Of a stretch of DNA of 64,000 bases, positions 1 to 8,203 are shown piece after piece. Under the pieces are notes generated by a model, which did not search any database, was not told the origin of the DNA, and saw only the letters and a list, made by a program, of their open reading frames with translations. The translations under genes were made by a program, and so were the position numbers. The stretch is from Pseudomonas svalbardensis (GTDB lineage Bacteria; Pseudomonadota; Gammaproteobacteria; Pseudomonadales; Pseudomonadaceae): contig NZ_CP125619.1 in NCBI RefSeq assembly GCF_030053115.1, positions 56,001-120,000 on the forward strand, read 5' to 3'. The stretch's first letter is position 1. Every line of letters begins with the position of its first letter.

Positions 1-1194
1 TGCAAGATCGTCGAGGATTGGCAGCAGTTCGTACCAATTCAAACCGTTTTGCAGGCGATCACGCATCGCTTCGGCTTGCGGACGATGACGCTCGGGCAGC
101 GTCAGGTCGTCGAGCAGGCCCAGTAGCGTGTCTTCGATATGCTTGGCCACCGAGCTGTAGGACGGCTCGGGTGAGTCCGGCAGGGCGTAGAGAACATCCG
201 GCTCGGATTGTTCAGTGTCTACGGCGGCCAGCACTTCAGCCATGGCCGGGGGCAGCGGCAGGCTGTCGAGATAGACCACCGGGGTCAGTTCGTCGGGATT
301 GCTTTCCGGTTGAGCCTGTATTTCTGGCTCGATGATTGATGGAGCGGGTTCTTCTGGATGTTCTATGTCCGGTTGCGGTTGCGTCTCTGGAGTCTGGGTG
401 CGCGCTCGCTCCGGCTCAAGCACCGGCGGAACAAACGCTACGACCGCAGGAGAAGGCGCTGCTGCGGGCGGAGCCTCGATCGTCGGTGGCTCGGATGCAG
501 TAGCGGGTGCGGCAACTTGTGCGACCGCAACTTGGGGCCTATCGACCTCTGGCGCGAGATCGACAGATACCTGTGGTGTCTCGGCATGACGCACAGCAAC
601 CGCTTCGGCATGCTGCAGGGTGGGCGTCGGGACAGCGCCGGGGACAACCTGTAATGCCGCTTCATCCGCTTCACGGCTACCAAACAGTCGCTGCAGCAAA
701 CCAGGGCGGCCGGGTTCTGTCGGGTTTTCAAGCTGATTCAGGGCTTTTCCTTGCAGACCGCTCAGTTCGCTGAGCAGCAGCGGAATTTCGCGCGCCTGCC
801 CGACTCTTGCATCCAGATGCTTGGCGAAGTTTTTCAGCGGCCGGCTTACTTCGCGGGGCAGCGGTAATGTTTGCAGCTGCGAGACCAGCGCGGTCAATGC
901 GGCGCTGGTCTGATTAACCCGGGTTTCCCGGCGTTGTTCGGAGTCGAGCACGGCTTTTTCCAGCCGCGGAAGCAGGGCGGCCAGGCCGGCGTCCATGTCG
1001 TCGGTGCGCACGACTTCACGCATTTCCTTCATGCATTGGTCAACGACGCGGTCGGTGCCCTCGGCTGCCAGCGTGCTGCGCACCAGGCCACGACGCAGCA
1101 GGTCGAGCCGGGTGTCCCATCGACGTTCGAGCTTTTCCTGTTGTTCGATGCTTTTGAGGTATTTTTCTTTCCAGCGCTGTGCTTCGTCGCTCAT
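1..1194 (-). CDS. dgcP: Diguanylate cyclase, N-terminal part (DgcP-like), runs off the window
   Basis: The reading frame starts with MSDEAQRW at 1194 and stays open for 398 codons to base 1, so the C-terminus is missing. The first 200 or so residues are helical and charged; a Pro/Ala/Glu-rich linker follows (roughly residues 200-330), then a short conserved helical block that is cut off. No GGDEF motif lies inside the window. The identification rests on gene order: next to the EEP-family gene and dsbA, Pseudomonas carries a GGDEF protein (PA5487, DgcP, from memory), a polar c-di-GMP synthase. The start overlaps the upstream gene's stop by ATGA, so the two are probably co-translated. A different cytoplasmic scaffold protein remains possible. 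Confidence 0.7.
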   Translation of the reverse strand, partial: MSDEAQRWKEKYLKSIEQQEKLERRWDTRLDLLRRGLVRSTLAAEGTDRVVDQCMKEMREVVRTDDMDAGLAALLPRLEKAVLDSEQRRETRVNQTSAALTALVSQLQTLPLPREVSRPLKNFAKHLDARVGQAREIPLLLSELSGLQGKALNQLENPTEPGRPGLLQRLFGSREADEAALQVVPGAVPTPTLQHAEAVAVRHAETPQVSVDLAPEVDRPQVAVAQVAAPATASEPPTIEAPPAAAPSPAVVAFVPPVLEPERARTQTPETQPQPDIEHPEEPAPSIIEPEIQAQPESNPDELTPVVYLDSLPLPPAMAEVLAAVDTEQSEPDVLYALPDSPEPSYSSVAKHIEDTLLGLLDDLTLPERHRPQAEAMRDRLQNGLNWYELLPILDDLA

Positions 1195-2069
1195 TCATGG
1201 GATCCGCGAGGGGCAGGACTCAACGCGGGCAATGCATCGGCCGTGAGCGAACCCGGCAGACGAATCTCTACCGCGACCGGCAGGTGATCGGAAATGGGTT
1301 GTGCCAGCACCTCGACCTTTTCAAGGGTCAGGGTGGGGCTCAGCAGAATATGGTCCAGACAGCGTTGCGGGCGCCAGCTAGGGAACGTCGCTTCCAGTTG
1401 CGGCGCGAGCAGGCCGAGGTCACGCAACGGGGAGTTTTGCAGCAAGTCACTGGCATGGGTATTCATGTCGCCCATCAGCACCTGGTGTTTATAGCCGCCG
1501 ATCAACTCGCGGATGTAAGCCAGTTGCATGCTGCGGGCGCGAGCGCCCAGAGCCAGGTGCATCATGACCACCACCAGCGCCTCAGGACCTTCGCCAAAGC
1601 GCACCAGAATCGCCCCGCGACCCTTGGGTCCCGGAAGCGGATGATCTTCAATCGCCCACGGGCGCAGGCGGCTGAGCACACCATTGCTGTGCTGGCCGAG
1701 GCGTCCGAGATTGCGATTGAGTTGTTGATACCAGTAGGGGAATGCGCCGAGCTGTGCCAGGTGTTCGACCTGGTTGACGTAGCCTGATCGCAAGCTGCCG
1801 CCATCGGCTTCCTGCAAGGCGACCAGGTCGAAGTCGCCCAGCAGATTGCCGATTTTTTGCAGATTGTCGGCACGCCCGGTGTGCGGCAACAGATGCTGCC
1901 AGCCTCGGGTCAGGTAATGCCGATAGCGCTCGGTACTGATGCCGACCTGGATATTGAAGCTGAGCAAGCGCAGACGACTGTCTGCGGGCAGGCCCGTTGA
2001 TTCCAGATGATGTTCGTTGACCCGCGGATTATGCAGGCCAACGACGCGTTCAGTGCCCCAGCGGCGCAT
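1191..2069 (-). CDS. Endonuclease/exonuclease/phosphatase family protein
   Basis: A 292-residue protein of the EEP superfamily (DNase I/AP-endonuclease/sphingomyelinase fold). Family landmarks are in order: LSFNIQVG near the N-terminus, LQEADGG (the metal-binding Glu), MGDMNTHASD in the middle, and DHILLSPTL and SDHLPVAVEI at the C-terminus, carrying the catalytic Asp and His. No signal peptide or membrane segment is seen, so it should be cytoplasmic. Its substrate cannot be read from the sequence; relatives hydrolyse phosphodiester bonds in nucleic acids, lipids or inositol phosphates. It lies 14 bp downstream of dsbA on the same strand and overlaps the DgcP-like gene by 4 bp, which suggests one transcript. 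Confidence 0.85.
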   Translation of the reverse strand: MRRWGTERVVGLHNPRVNEHHLESTGLPADSRLRLLSFNIQVGISTERYRHYLTRGWQHLLPHTGRADNLQKIGNLLGDFDLVALQEADGGSLRSGYVNQVEHLAQLGAFPYWYQQLNRNLGRLGQHSNGVLSRLRPWAIEDHPLPGPKGRGAILVRFGEGPEALVVVMMHLALGARARSMQLAYIRELIGGYKHQVLMGDMNTHASDLLQNSPLRDLGLLAPQLEATFPSWRPQRCLDHILLSPTLTLEKVEVLAQPISDHLPVAVEIRLPGSLTADALPALSPAPRGSHE

Positions 2070-2083
2070 GGCAGTCGCGGCGC

Positions 2084-2725
2084 TTAGTTGGCAGCAGCCT
2101 TGTTAGCCGCTCGCTCTTTGTCGATCAGCTTGTCGGCCAGTTGCAATGCTTGCTCGGCGCCGCCGGCAGAGCCCACATCGAAGCGATACTTGCCGTTGAC
2201 GATCATGGTCGGAACGCCGGAGATTTCGTACTTTTTGGCCAGGTCAGTGGCCTTGACGATCTGGCCCTTGATGGCGAAGGAGTCGAAGGTGGCCAGGAAC
2301 TTGTCCTTGTCTACGCCCTGAGTGGCCAGGAAATCTGCCATTTCATTTTTGTCGACCAGCTTCTTGTGCTCTTTCTGAATTGCGTTGAACACCGCAGCGT
2401 GAACCTTGTTTTCGACGCCCATGGCTTCAAGGGTCAGGAACATCTGGCCGTGTGCGTTCCACGGGCCGCCGAACATGGCCGGAATGCGGACGAAGTTCAC
2501 GTCGGAAGGCAGTTTCTCAACCCATGGATTGATCACGGGTTCGAAAGCGTAGCAGTGCGGGCAGCCGTACCAGAACAACTCCACCACTTCGATCTTGCCA
2601 GGCACAGCTACCGGGACGGGATTGGTCAGTTCGACATATGGCGCTGCGGGTGCTTCAGCAGCTTGGGCGGTCATGCCAAACAGGCTGGCAGCGACGAGTG
2701 CGGCGCTGATGATCAGATTACGCAT
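2084..2725 (-). CDS. dsbA: Periplasmic thiol:disulfide oxidoreductase DsbA
   Basis: DsbA introduces disulfide bonds into exported proteins and is re-oxidised by DsbB. The 213-residue product has a signal peptide ending near AQA-AEA (about residue 22). Its thioredoxin-type active site is FWYGCPHCYAF with C55 and C58, and a cis-proline loop GVPTMIVNG lies near the C-terminus. The start is set by an AGGAG box 6-7 bp before ATG. Length and motifs are typical of pseudomonad DsbA. The neighbouring c-type cytochromes (CXXCH proteins) are plausible clients of the periplasmic thiol system, although they are separated from dsbA by a terminator. Confidence 0.96.
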   Translation of the reverse strand: MRNLIISAALVAASLFGMTAQAAEAPAAPYVELTNPVPVAVPGKIEVVELFWYGCPHCYAFEPVINPWVEKLPSDVNFVRIPAMFGGPWNAHGQMFLTLEAMGVENKVHAAVFNAIQKEHKKLVDKNEMADFLATQGVDKDKFLATFDSFAIKGQIVKATDLAKKYEISGVPTMIVNGKYRFDVGSAGGAEQALQLADKLIDKERAANKAAAN

Positions 2726-2820
2726 GCTTTACTCCTGGACAATTTTGGTCGCCACGCGCGACCTGTTTTCAGACAGGTCCTGGCGGGCTTGAGTTCTGTA
2801 GTGTAACGGCAGCAGCCACA

Positions 2821-2850
2821 AAAAAGGGCGGCCAAAGCCACCCTTTTTAT
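2821..2850 (-). terminator. Rho-independent terminator after cytochrome c4
   Basis: Read on the minus strand, an AAGGGTGGC / GCCGCCCTT stem with a TTTG loop is followed by a run of six T. It sits 75 bp downstream of the cytochrome c4 stop codon. The flanking A and T runs are near-symmetrical, so it could also work in the other direction. Confidence 0.75.
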
Positions 2851-2925
2851 GCTTGCATCGACGGATTAATCGAGCGTTAACGTTGCGGGAGATGTACACC
2901 TCGCGCAACGCCCGATTCGCCGGCC

Positions 2926-3537
2926 TTAGTGCAGGCCTTGAATGTAGCTGGACACCGCTGCGATATCTTCGTCGCTCAGCTTTTTGGAGATGCTCTGCAT
3001 CGGCTTGGTGTCGCCATCGTTGGTGCGGCCGGCTTCTTCCTTGCGGAAGTCGGTCAGTTGCTTGGCGATGTATTGAGCGTGCTGGCCGCCCAGGTGCGGG
3101 AAGCCGGCAGCTGCGTTGCCTGTACCATTCGGCGAGTGGCAGCCGGTGCAGGCTGGCAGGCCCTTGGCCAGATCGCCGCCGCGAAACAATGCTTCACCGC
3201 GAGAAACGACTTTCGGGTCGGCGGCGCCAACACTGCCTTTCTGACTGGCGAAGTAGGCGGAGATATCGGCCAGATCCTGATCACTCAGGTTGGTCAGCAG
3301 GCCGGTCATTTCCAGTACCGTGCGTTTGCCGGACTTGATGTCGTGTAGCTGCTTGTTCAGATAACGCTCGCCCTGGCCTGCCAGTTTCGGAAAGTTAGGC
3401 GCCATACTGTTGCCATCCGGGCCATGACAGGCGCCACATACTGCGGCTTTCGCCTGACCAGCAGTCGCATCACCTGCAGCATGGGCAATGCCGGAGATCC
3501 CCACGGTCAACAGCAGACTCACGATCAATTTGTTCAT
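2926..3537 (-). CDS. cc4: Di-heme cytochrome c4
   Basis: A 203-residue periplasmic electron carrier with a signal peptide (cleavage near AHA-AGD, about residue 20) and two class I cytochrome c domains. The first heme site is CGACH (C34, C37, H38) and the second is CTGCH (C130, C133, H134). The duplicated domain layout and length are those of cytochrome c4, a donor to terminal oxidases including cbb3- and aa3-type enzymes. The gene lies 46 bp downstream of a second small cytochrome on the same strand, so the two probably form a transcription unit that ends at the hairpin near 2821-2850. Confidence 0.94.
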   Translation of the reverse strand: MNKLIVSLLLTVGISGIAHAAGDATAGQAKAAVCGACHGPDGNSMAPNFPKLAGQGERYLNKQLHDIKSGKRTVLEMTGLLTNLSDQDLADISAYFASQKGSVGAADPKVVSRGEALFRGGDLAKGLPACTGCHSPNGTGNAAAGFPHLGGQHAQYIAKQLTDFRKEEAGRTNDGDTKPMQSISKKLSDEDIAAVSSYIQGLH

Positions 3538-3583
3538 CAGCTAATCCAACTACGGCTAAGGGTTAAAGAGTTATGGACCGGGA

Positions 3584-3874
3584 TCACTCGCTCATCCACT
3601 GGATGATTGCTTGGTAATCCTCGGCACTGCAGTCCATGCACAAACCACGCGGCGGCATCGCCTTGAAACCCTGGGTCACGTGTTGCACCAGCGTCTCCAT
3701 ACCTTTCGCCAACCTCGGCGTCCAAGCTTCCTGATCACCCTTTTTGGGCGCCATGGGTAGTTGGCCGGAATGACAGGCACCACAAACACGGTTGTACACA
3801 GCTTCCGGATCCTGTGTAGCCTGAGCGCTGTAAAGCGGCATCAAGACACCGGCAGCTAGCAGCCATTTCGTCAT
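3584..3874 (-). CDS. Small mono-heme cytochrome c5-type protein
   Basis: A 96-residue protein with a signal peptide (MTKWLLAAGVLMPLYSAQA) and one heme attachment site, CGACHSG. A PPRG-LCMDCS segment near the C-terminus supplies two further cysteines, as in cytochrome c5, where they form a disulfide. It should be a soluble periplasmic electron carrier. It lies directly upstream of cc4 and points the same way, matching the Pseudomonas c5-c4 pair. Its upstream region is shared with the divergent engB gene. Confidence 0.88.
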   Translation of the reverse strand: MTKWLLAAGVLMPLYSAQATQDPEAVYNRVCGACHSGQLPMAPKKGDQEAWTPRLAKGMETLVQHVTQGFKAMPPRGLCMDCSAEDYQAIIQWMSE

Positions 3875-4065
3875 AAAACGACCTTTTCAGGGTTGAGAGC
3901 GTTCTGCGTTCTAGTGCGCAATCAAGGTCAATCGCTCTCGTGAACTTCATCCTACGCTGGGACAAAGCGCACACAAAATCTGCGGCATTATATACTGGCG
4001 TCACTGAAACGGAAACGACACTGCTCGCCGCGTCCATTCCCGGCGCCGCCCACATCGGAAATCCC

Positions 4066-4707
4066 ATGCAACTCAAGAACCCCATCCTCGGCCTGTGCCA
4101 ACAGTCCACCTTCATGCTCAGCGCTGCCAAAGTCGATCAATGTCCCGACGACGAAGGCTTTGAAGTGGCCTTCGCCGGGCGTTCCAACGCCGGCAAGTCC
4201 AGTGCGCTAAATACCTTGACGCACGCCAGCCTTGCGCGGACCTCAAAAACTCCGGGTCGCACGCAGCTCTTGAACTTCTTCAAGCTAGACGATGATCGTC
4301 GTCTGGTCGACCTGCCGGGGTACGGTTACGCGAAAGTGCCTATCCCGTTGAAGCTGCACTGGCAGCGTCACCTGGAAGCCTATCTGGGTGGTCGTGAGAG
4401 TTTGAAAGGCCTGATTTTGATGATGGACATCCGTCATCCAATGACCGACTTCGACCTGCTGATGCTCGACTGGGCTGTCGCCAGCGGCATGCCGATGCAC
4501 ATTTTGCTGACCAAAGCCGACAAGCTGACCTACGGCGCGGCGAAAAACGTCCTGCTCAAGGTTCAGGCAGACATCCGCAAGGGTTGGGGAGATGCGATCA
4601 GCATCCAGCTGTTCTCGGCGCCAAAACGCATGGGCCTGGAAGACGCCTACACTGTACTGGCGGGTTGGATGGAACTGGCGGACAAGGGCACCGAGCTCGC
4701 GGAGTAA
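4066..4707 (+). CDS. engB: Ribosome biogenesis GTP-binding protein EngB/YihA
   Basis: An essential GTPase for assembly of the 50S subunit. Motifs appear in order: P-loop [10 protein letters not shown]3 [11 protein letters not shown]4 TKAD and G5-like SAPK. The frame is open from 3940, but the ATG at 4066 gives [13 protein letters not shown] and 213 residues, which fits family length. The longer N-terminus has no conserved look and would cover the promoter region of the divergent cytochrome genes. As in enterobacteria, engB is separated from polA by a small-RNA locus. Confidence 0.94.
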   Translation: MQLKNPILGLCQQSTFMLSAAKVDQCPDDEGFEVAFAGRSNAGKSSALNTLTHASLARTSKTPGRTQLLNFFKLDDDRRLVDLPGYGYAKVPIPLKLHWQRHLEAYLGGRESLKGLILMMDIRHPMTDFDLLMLDWAVASGMPMHILLTKADKLTYGAAKNVLLKVQADIRKGWGDAISIQLFSAPKRMGLEDAYTVLAGWMELADKGTELAE

Positions 4708-4732
4708 GCTCATTTACAAAAACCGCGGGCAA

Positions 4733-4776
4733 AAAAAACCCCGGACTTCTTATGGGGAGGGGGAAGTTCCGGGGTT
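4733..4776 (-). terminator. Terminator of the ErsA-like sRNA
   Basis: On the minus strand, AACCCCGGAACTTC pairs with GAAGTCCGGGGTT (one bulged base) around a C-rich loop, followed immediately by T8. It would end the sRNA and any polA read-through. Confidence 0.88.
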
Positions 4777-4864
4777 CAAGTTCCGGACCGCTAGGGCGGA
4801 GTCCAGATATCTGCCAACACTTAACACAACATTAGGAGCATCGAAGGGCTTCACCACCCATTCA
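4733..4864 (-). ncRNA. ersA: ErsA/Spot 42-locus small regulatory RNA
   Basis: The gap between engB and the 3' end of polA is where enterobacteria carry spf (Spot 42) and P. aeruginosa carries ErsA, an AlgU-dependent Hfq-binding sRNA of about 130 nt (from memory). Here the minus strand shows a promoter-like GAACTA-N17-TCAGA at 4870-4897. About 130 bp further on is a strong terminator hairpin followed by eight T at 4733-4740. The predicted transcript would start near 4864. Its terminator loop is C/U-rich (CCCCCUCCCC), a typical place for pairing to purine-rich ribosome-binding sites. Strand, position, length and promoter class all fit ErsA; the primary sequence was not compared. Confidence 0.8.
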
Positions 4865-4869
4865 GTAAC

Positions 4870-4897
4870 TCTGAGTGGCGATTCAGGTGATTAGTTC
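4870..4897 (-). promoter_or_regulatory. AlgU (sigma-22)-type promoter of the sRNA
   Basis: Minus-strand GAACTA (4892-4897), a 17-bp spacer and TCAGA (4870-4874) match the AlgU/RpoE-like consensus GAACTT-N16/17-TCTGA at all but two positions. The same -10 and spacer recur upstream of osmC in this window. Confidence 0.65.
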
Positions 4898-5008
4898 AGA
4901 ATTTTTTAACAAGCCTTTGGAATAGGCCATCGAATTTTCCGAACTAAGAGCCCTTCGGTCTTTCTGCCGCGGCACTATGCCGCAGCGGAAAACGCCTTTT
5001 CAGACGGT

Positions 5009-7780
5009 TCAGTGAGCCTCATCCCAGTTATTTCCTACACCAACCTCTACCAACAGCGGCACATCAAGCTTCGCTGCGTCGCTCATGTGTGCGCGAATTT
5101 CATCGCGGACCTGGTCGACCAAATCTTCACGCACTTCCAAAACCAATTCATCGTGCACCTGCAGGATGACTTTGGCGTCGAGGCCTGACGCTGTCAGCCA
5201 GCTATCCACGGCAATCATGGCTTTCTTGATGATGTCCGCCGCAGTGCCTTGCATCGGGGCGTTGATCGCCGTGCGTTCGGCACCTTTGCGCAGGGCCGGG
5301 TTTTTCGCGTTGATTTCTGGCAGGTACAAGCGACGACCGAAGATGGTTTCGACGAAACCTTGTTCGGCGGCTTGGGCGCGGGTGCGCTCCATATATTCCA
5401 GCACGCCTGGGTAACGGGCGAAGTAACGGTCGATGTAGGCCTGGGATTGCTTGCGATCAACACCAATCTGCTTGGCCAGGCCAAACGCGCTCATTCCGTA
5501 GATCAAGCCGAAGTTGATCGCCTTGGCGCTGCGCCGTTGGTCGGTGGTGACATCTACCAGTTCAACCCCAAAGACTTCAGCTGCGGTGGCTTTGTGCACG
5601 TCCAGATCGTTGCGGAACGCGTGCAGCAAACCTTCGTCCTTGGCCAGGTGAGCCATGATTCGCAGTTCGATTTGCGAATAGTCCGCTGCCAGCAGCTTGT
5701 AGCCTTTTGGCGCGACGAACGCCTGACGAATCCGACGCCCTTCAGCGGTGCGGATCGGAATGTTCTGCAGGTTCGGGTCGCTGGACGACAAGCGCCCGGT
5801 CGCCGCGACGGCCTGATGATAAGAGGTATGAATTCGCCCGGTGCGCGGGTTGATCTGTTCTGGCAATCGATCGGTGTAGGTACTTTTCAGCTTGCTCATC
5901 GAGCGGTACTGCATCAGCACTTTGGGCAGCGGGAAATCCTGTTCGGCCAGTTCCGCCAGCACGGCTTCGGCGGTGGACGCCTGGCCCTTGGCGGTTTTGC
6001 TGAGGATCGGCAGGCCGAGTTTTTCGTACAGGATCACGCCTAATTGCTTCGGCGAGCCAAGGTTGAATTCTTCCCCGGCGATGGCAAATGCCTCACGCTC
6101 GAGGGCGACCATTTTCTCGCCCAGCTCAACGCTCTGAATGCCCAGCAGGTTGGCATCGACCAGCGCGCCTTGACGTTCGATCCGTGCCAGAACCGGCACC
6201 AGCGGCATTTCGATTTCGCTCAGGACCTTGCTCAGGCTCGGGATGGCATTGAGCTTTTCCAGCAGGGTTTGATGCAGGCGCAGCGTGACGTCGGCGTCTT
6301 CGGCGGCGTAAGGTCCGGCCAGTTCCAGGGAGATCTGATCAAATGTCAGCTGTTTGGCACCCTTGCCGGCGATGTCCTGAAAACTGGTGGTGGTGTGATT
6401 CAGGTACTTGAGCGCCAGGCTGTCCATGTCGTGGCGGGTCGCGGTGGAGTCCAGCACGTAGGATTCGAGCATCGTGTCGAAGGCGACGCCTTGGACGGTG
6501 ATGCCGCAGCTCTGATCGCCACCGATGGCGCAGTTGGCCAGGATGTTCATGTCGAACTTGGCGTGCTGGCCAACCTTGAGTTTGCTCGGGTCTTCCAAAA
6601 TCGGCTTCAGCGCGCGCAGCACGGTATCGCGATCGAGTTGATCTGGCACGCCCATGTAGGAATGGGTCAGCGGGATGTAGGCCGCTTCGTTGGCTTGTAC
6701 AGCGAAAGACAGGCCCACCAGTTGTGCCTGCTGTGCATCGATGCCAGTGGTTTCGGTGTCGAAGGCAATCAGCTTGGCGTCGTTGAGCTTTTTCAGCCAC
6801 AGGTCGAAATCAGCCTGGGTGAGGATGGTGGTGTACTTGAGTTCGGTGTCGACGGCCGCTTCTTCAGCCACCGGAGCGACGACTTCCTGGCCGGAACGCT
6901 TGGCGTCGCGCTGGTTCTCTTCGAACCAGCTCTTGAACTCAAGCAGGGTGTAGAGCTCAGCGAGCTTGTCGTGATCCGGCTTGCCCATTTGCAGGTCGTC
7001 GAGGCCGATATCCAGCGGCACGTCGATCTTGATGGTTGCCAATTGATAGGAGAGAAACGCCATCTCCTTGTGCTCTTCGAGCTTGGCCGGCAGGGTTTTG
7101 GCCCCGCGAATCGGCAGTGTCGGGACGATGTCGAGCTGAGCATAGAGGTCGGTCAGGCCGCCGTTCACGCCGACCAACAGGCCGGAAGCGGTCTTCGGGC
7201 CAATGCCCGGAACGCCCGGAATGTTGTCGGAAGAATCGCCCATGAGTGCCAGGTAATCGATGATCTGCTCGGGAGCGACGCCGAATTTCTCCTTCACGCC
7301 CTCCACGTCCAGCGCGCTACCGGTCATGGTATTGACCAAGGTAATGTGGCCGTCGACCAACTGCGCCATGTCCTTGTCGCCGGTGGAGATCACCACCGGA
7401 CGGTCGGCCGCCGCACTGCTGCGGGCCAGGGTGCCGATCACGTCATCGGCTTCGACGCCTTCGACGCAAAGGAGCGGGAAGCCCAAGGCGATCACGCTCT
7501 GGTGCAGTGGCTCGATCTGAACACGCATGTCGTCGGGCATGCTCGGACGGTTGGCCTTGTATTCGGCGTACATGTCATCGCGAAATGTCCCACCCTTGGC
7601 GTCGAACACCACGGCGAACGGACTGTCCGGGTACTGCTTGCGCAGACTCTTGAGCATGTTCAGCACGCCTTTGACCGCACCGGTCGGCAAACCTTTGGAG
7701 GTGGTCAGCGGCGGAAGGGCGTGAAAGGCGCGGTACAGGTAAGAAGAACCGTCCACCAGGACGAGGGGGGCTTGGCTCAT
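5009..7780 (-). CDS. polA: DNA polymerase I
   Basis: A 923-residue repair and Okazaki-fragment-processing polymerase. The N-terminal 5'-3' exonuclease domain (residues 1-290) opens with PLVLVDGSSYLYRAFHAL and contains GDSSDNIPGVPGIG. The 3'-5' proofreading domain has FDTETTG and keeps its exonuclease motifs. The polymerase domain has DYSQIELR, a RRSAKAINFGLIYG O-helix region and QVHDEL. I chose ATG 7780 (MSQAPLV) over an in-frame TTG 12 bases upstream, because the only Shine-Dalgarno-like AAAAGG would overlap that TTG. The gene reads towards engB with the sRNA locus between them. Confidence 0.98.
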   Translation of the reverse strand: MSQAPLVLVDGSSYLYRAFHALPPLTTSKGLPTGAVKGVLNMLKSLRKQYPDSPFAVVFDAKGGTFRDDMYAEYKANRPSMPDDMRVQIEPLHQSVIALGFPLLCVEGVEADDVIGTLARSSAAADRPVVISTGDKDMAQLVDGHITLVNTMTGSALDVEGVKEKFGVAPEQIIDYLALMGDSSDNIPGVPGIGPKTASGLLVGVNGGLTDLYAQLDIVPTLPIRGAKTLPAKLEEHKEMAFLSYQLATIKIDVPLDIGLDDLQMGKPDHDKLAELYTLLEFKSWFEENQRDAKRSGQEVVAPVAEEAAVDTELKYTTILTQADFDLWLKKLNDAKLIAFDTETTGIDAQQAQLVGLSFAVQANEAAYIPLTHSYMGVPDQLDRDTVLRALKPILEDPSKLKVGQHAKFDMNILANCAIGGDQSCGITVQGVAFDTMLESYVLDSTATRHDMDSLALKYLNHTTTSFQDIAGKGAKQLTFDQISLELAGPYAAEDADVTLRLHQTLLEKLNAIPSLSKVLSEIEMPLVPVLARIERQGALVDANLLGIQSVELGEKMVALEREAFAIAGEEFNLGSPKQLGVILYEKLGLPILSKTAKGQASTAEAVLAELAEQDFPLPKVLMQYRSMSKLKSTYTDRLPEQINPRTGRIHTSYHQAVAATGRLSSSDPNLQNIPIRTAEGRRIRQAFVAPKGYKLLAADYSQIELRIMAHLAKDEGLLHAFRNDLDVHKATAAEVFGVELVDVTTDQRRSAKAINFGLIYGMSAFGLAKQIGVDRKQSQAYIDRYFARYPGVLEYMERTRAQAAEQGFVETIFGRRLYLPEINAKNPALRKGAERTAINAPMQGTAADIIKKAMIAVDSWLTASGLDAKVILQVHDELVLEVREDLVDQVRDEIRAHMSDAAKLDVPLLVEVGVGNNWDEAH

Positions 7781-7854
7781 GAGCAGGATCAACCTTTTCG
7801 GCGGGTCCGGCGCTAGAATAGCGGGACCGTTGACGACAAAGGGACAAGGTTATC

Positions 7855-8145
7855 ATGCGCACACTAAATCGCCTGTTGCTGGCTGGGTTGTTTGCATCCG
7901 TTCCGTTGGCCGTCATGGCGGCGGACGATGCACCGACACCGGAGCCGGAAGTCACTATCCGCACGGAAGGGGATAAAACCATCCAGGAGTACCGCCAAAA
8001 CGGTTTCCTGTACGCGATCAAGGTCACACCGAAGGGCGCACCGCCTTACTTTCTGGTGCGTGCGGACGGAACGGATGCAAACTTCATCCGCTCGGATCAG
8101 CCGGATATGCTGATTCCTTCGTGGAAGATTTTTGAGTGGAAGTAG
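7855..8145 (+). CDS. DUF2782 domain-containing periplasmic protein
   Basis: A 96-residue protein with a clear signal peptide (MRTLNRLLLAGLFASVPLAVMA, cleavage before ADD). A short beta-rich domain follows: TIRTEGDKTIQEYRQNG, YAIKVTPKGAPPYFLVRADG and a C-terminal PSWKIFEWK. This is the DUF2782 family, which is conserved in gammaproteobacteria next to polA and thrB and has no established function. The gene is divergent from polA and 58 bp upstream of thrB, with which it probably shares a transcript. Confidence 0.85.
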   Translation: MRTLNRLLLAGLFASVPLAVMAADDAPTPEPEVTIRTEGDKTIQEYRQNGFLYAIKVTPKGAPPYFLVRADGTDANFIRSDQPDMLIPSWKIFEWK

Positions 8146-8203
8146 TTTCTTAATTTCAATCGGCGCTGGCTCAAGCAGCGGCGCCCGTACTGGCAGTTCA
8201 AAC

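Noticed and set aside
3940..4065. N-terminal extension of EngB
   Set aside because: Not conserved in character, has no ribosome-binding site, and would overlap the promoter region of the divergent cytochrome genes.
4965..4988. Small GCGGCA/TGCCGC hairpin just after the polA stop as terminator
   Set aside because: The stem is only 6 bp with no T run; the sRNA terminator at 4733-4776 is much stronger.
7781..7792. TTG start four codons before the polA ATG
   Set aside because: The only purine-rich site would overlap this codon; the ATG at 7780 gives the usual MSQAPLVLVDG start.
6044..7816. 590-codon open frame on the plus strand opposite polA
   Set aside because: It is a mirror of a highly conserved GC-rich coding gene; no ribosome-binding site or recognisable domain, and its composition is that of an antisense shadow.
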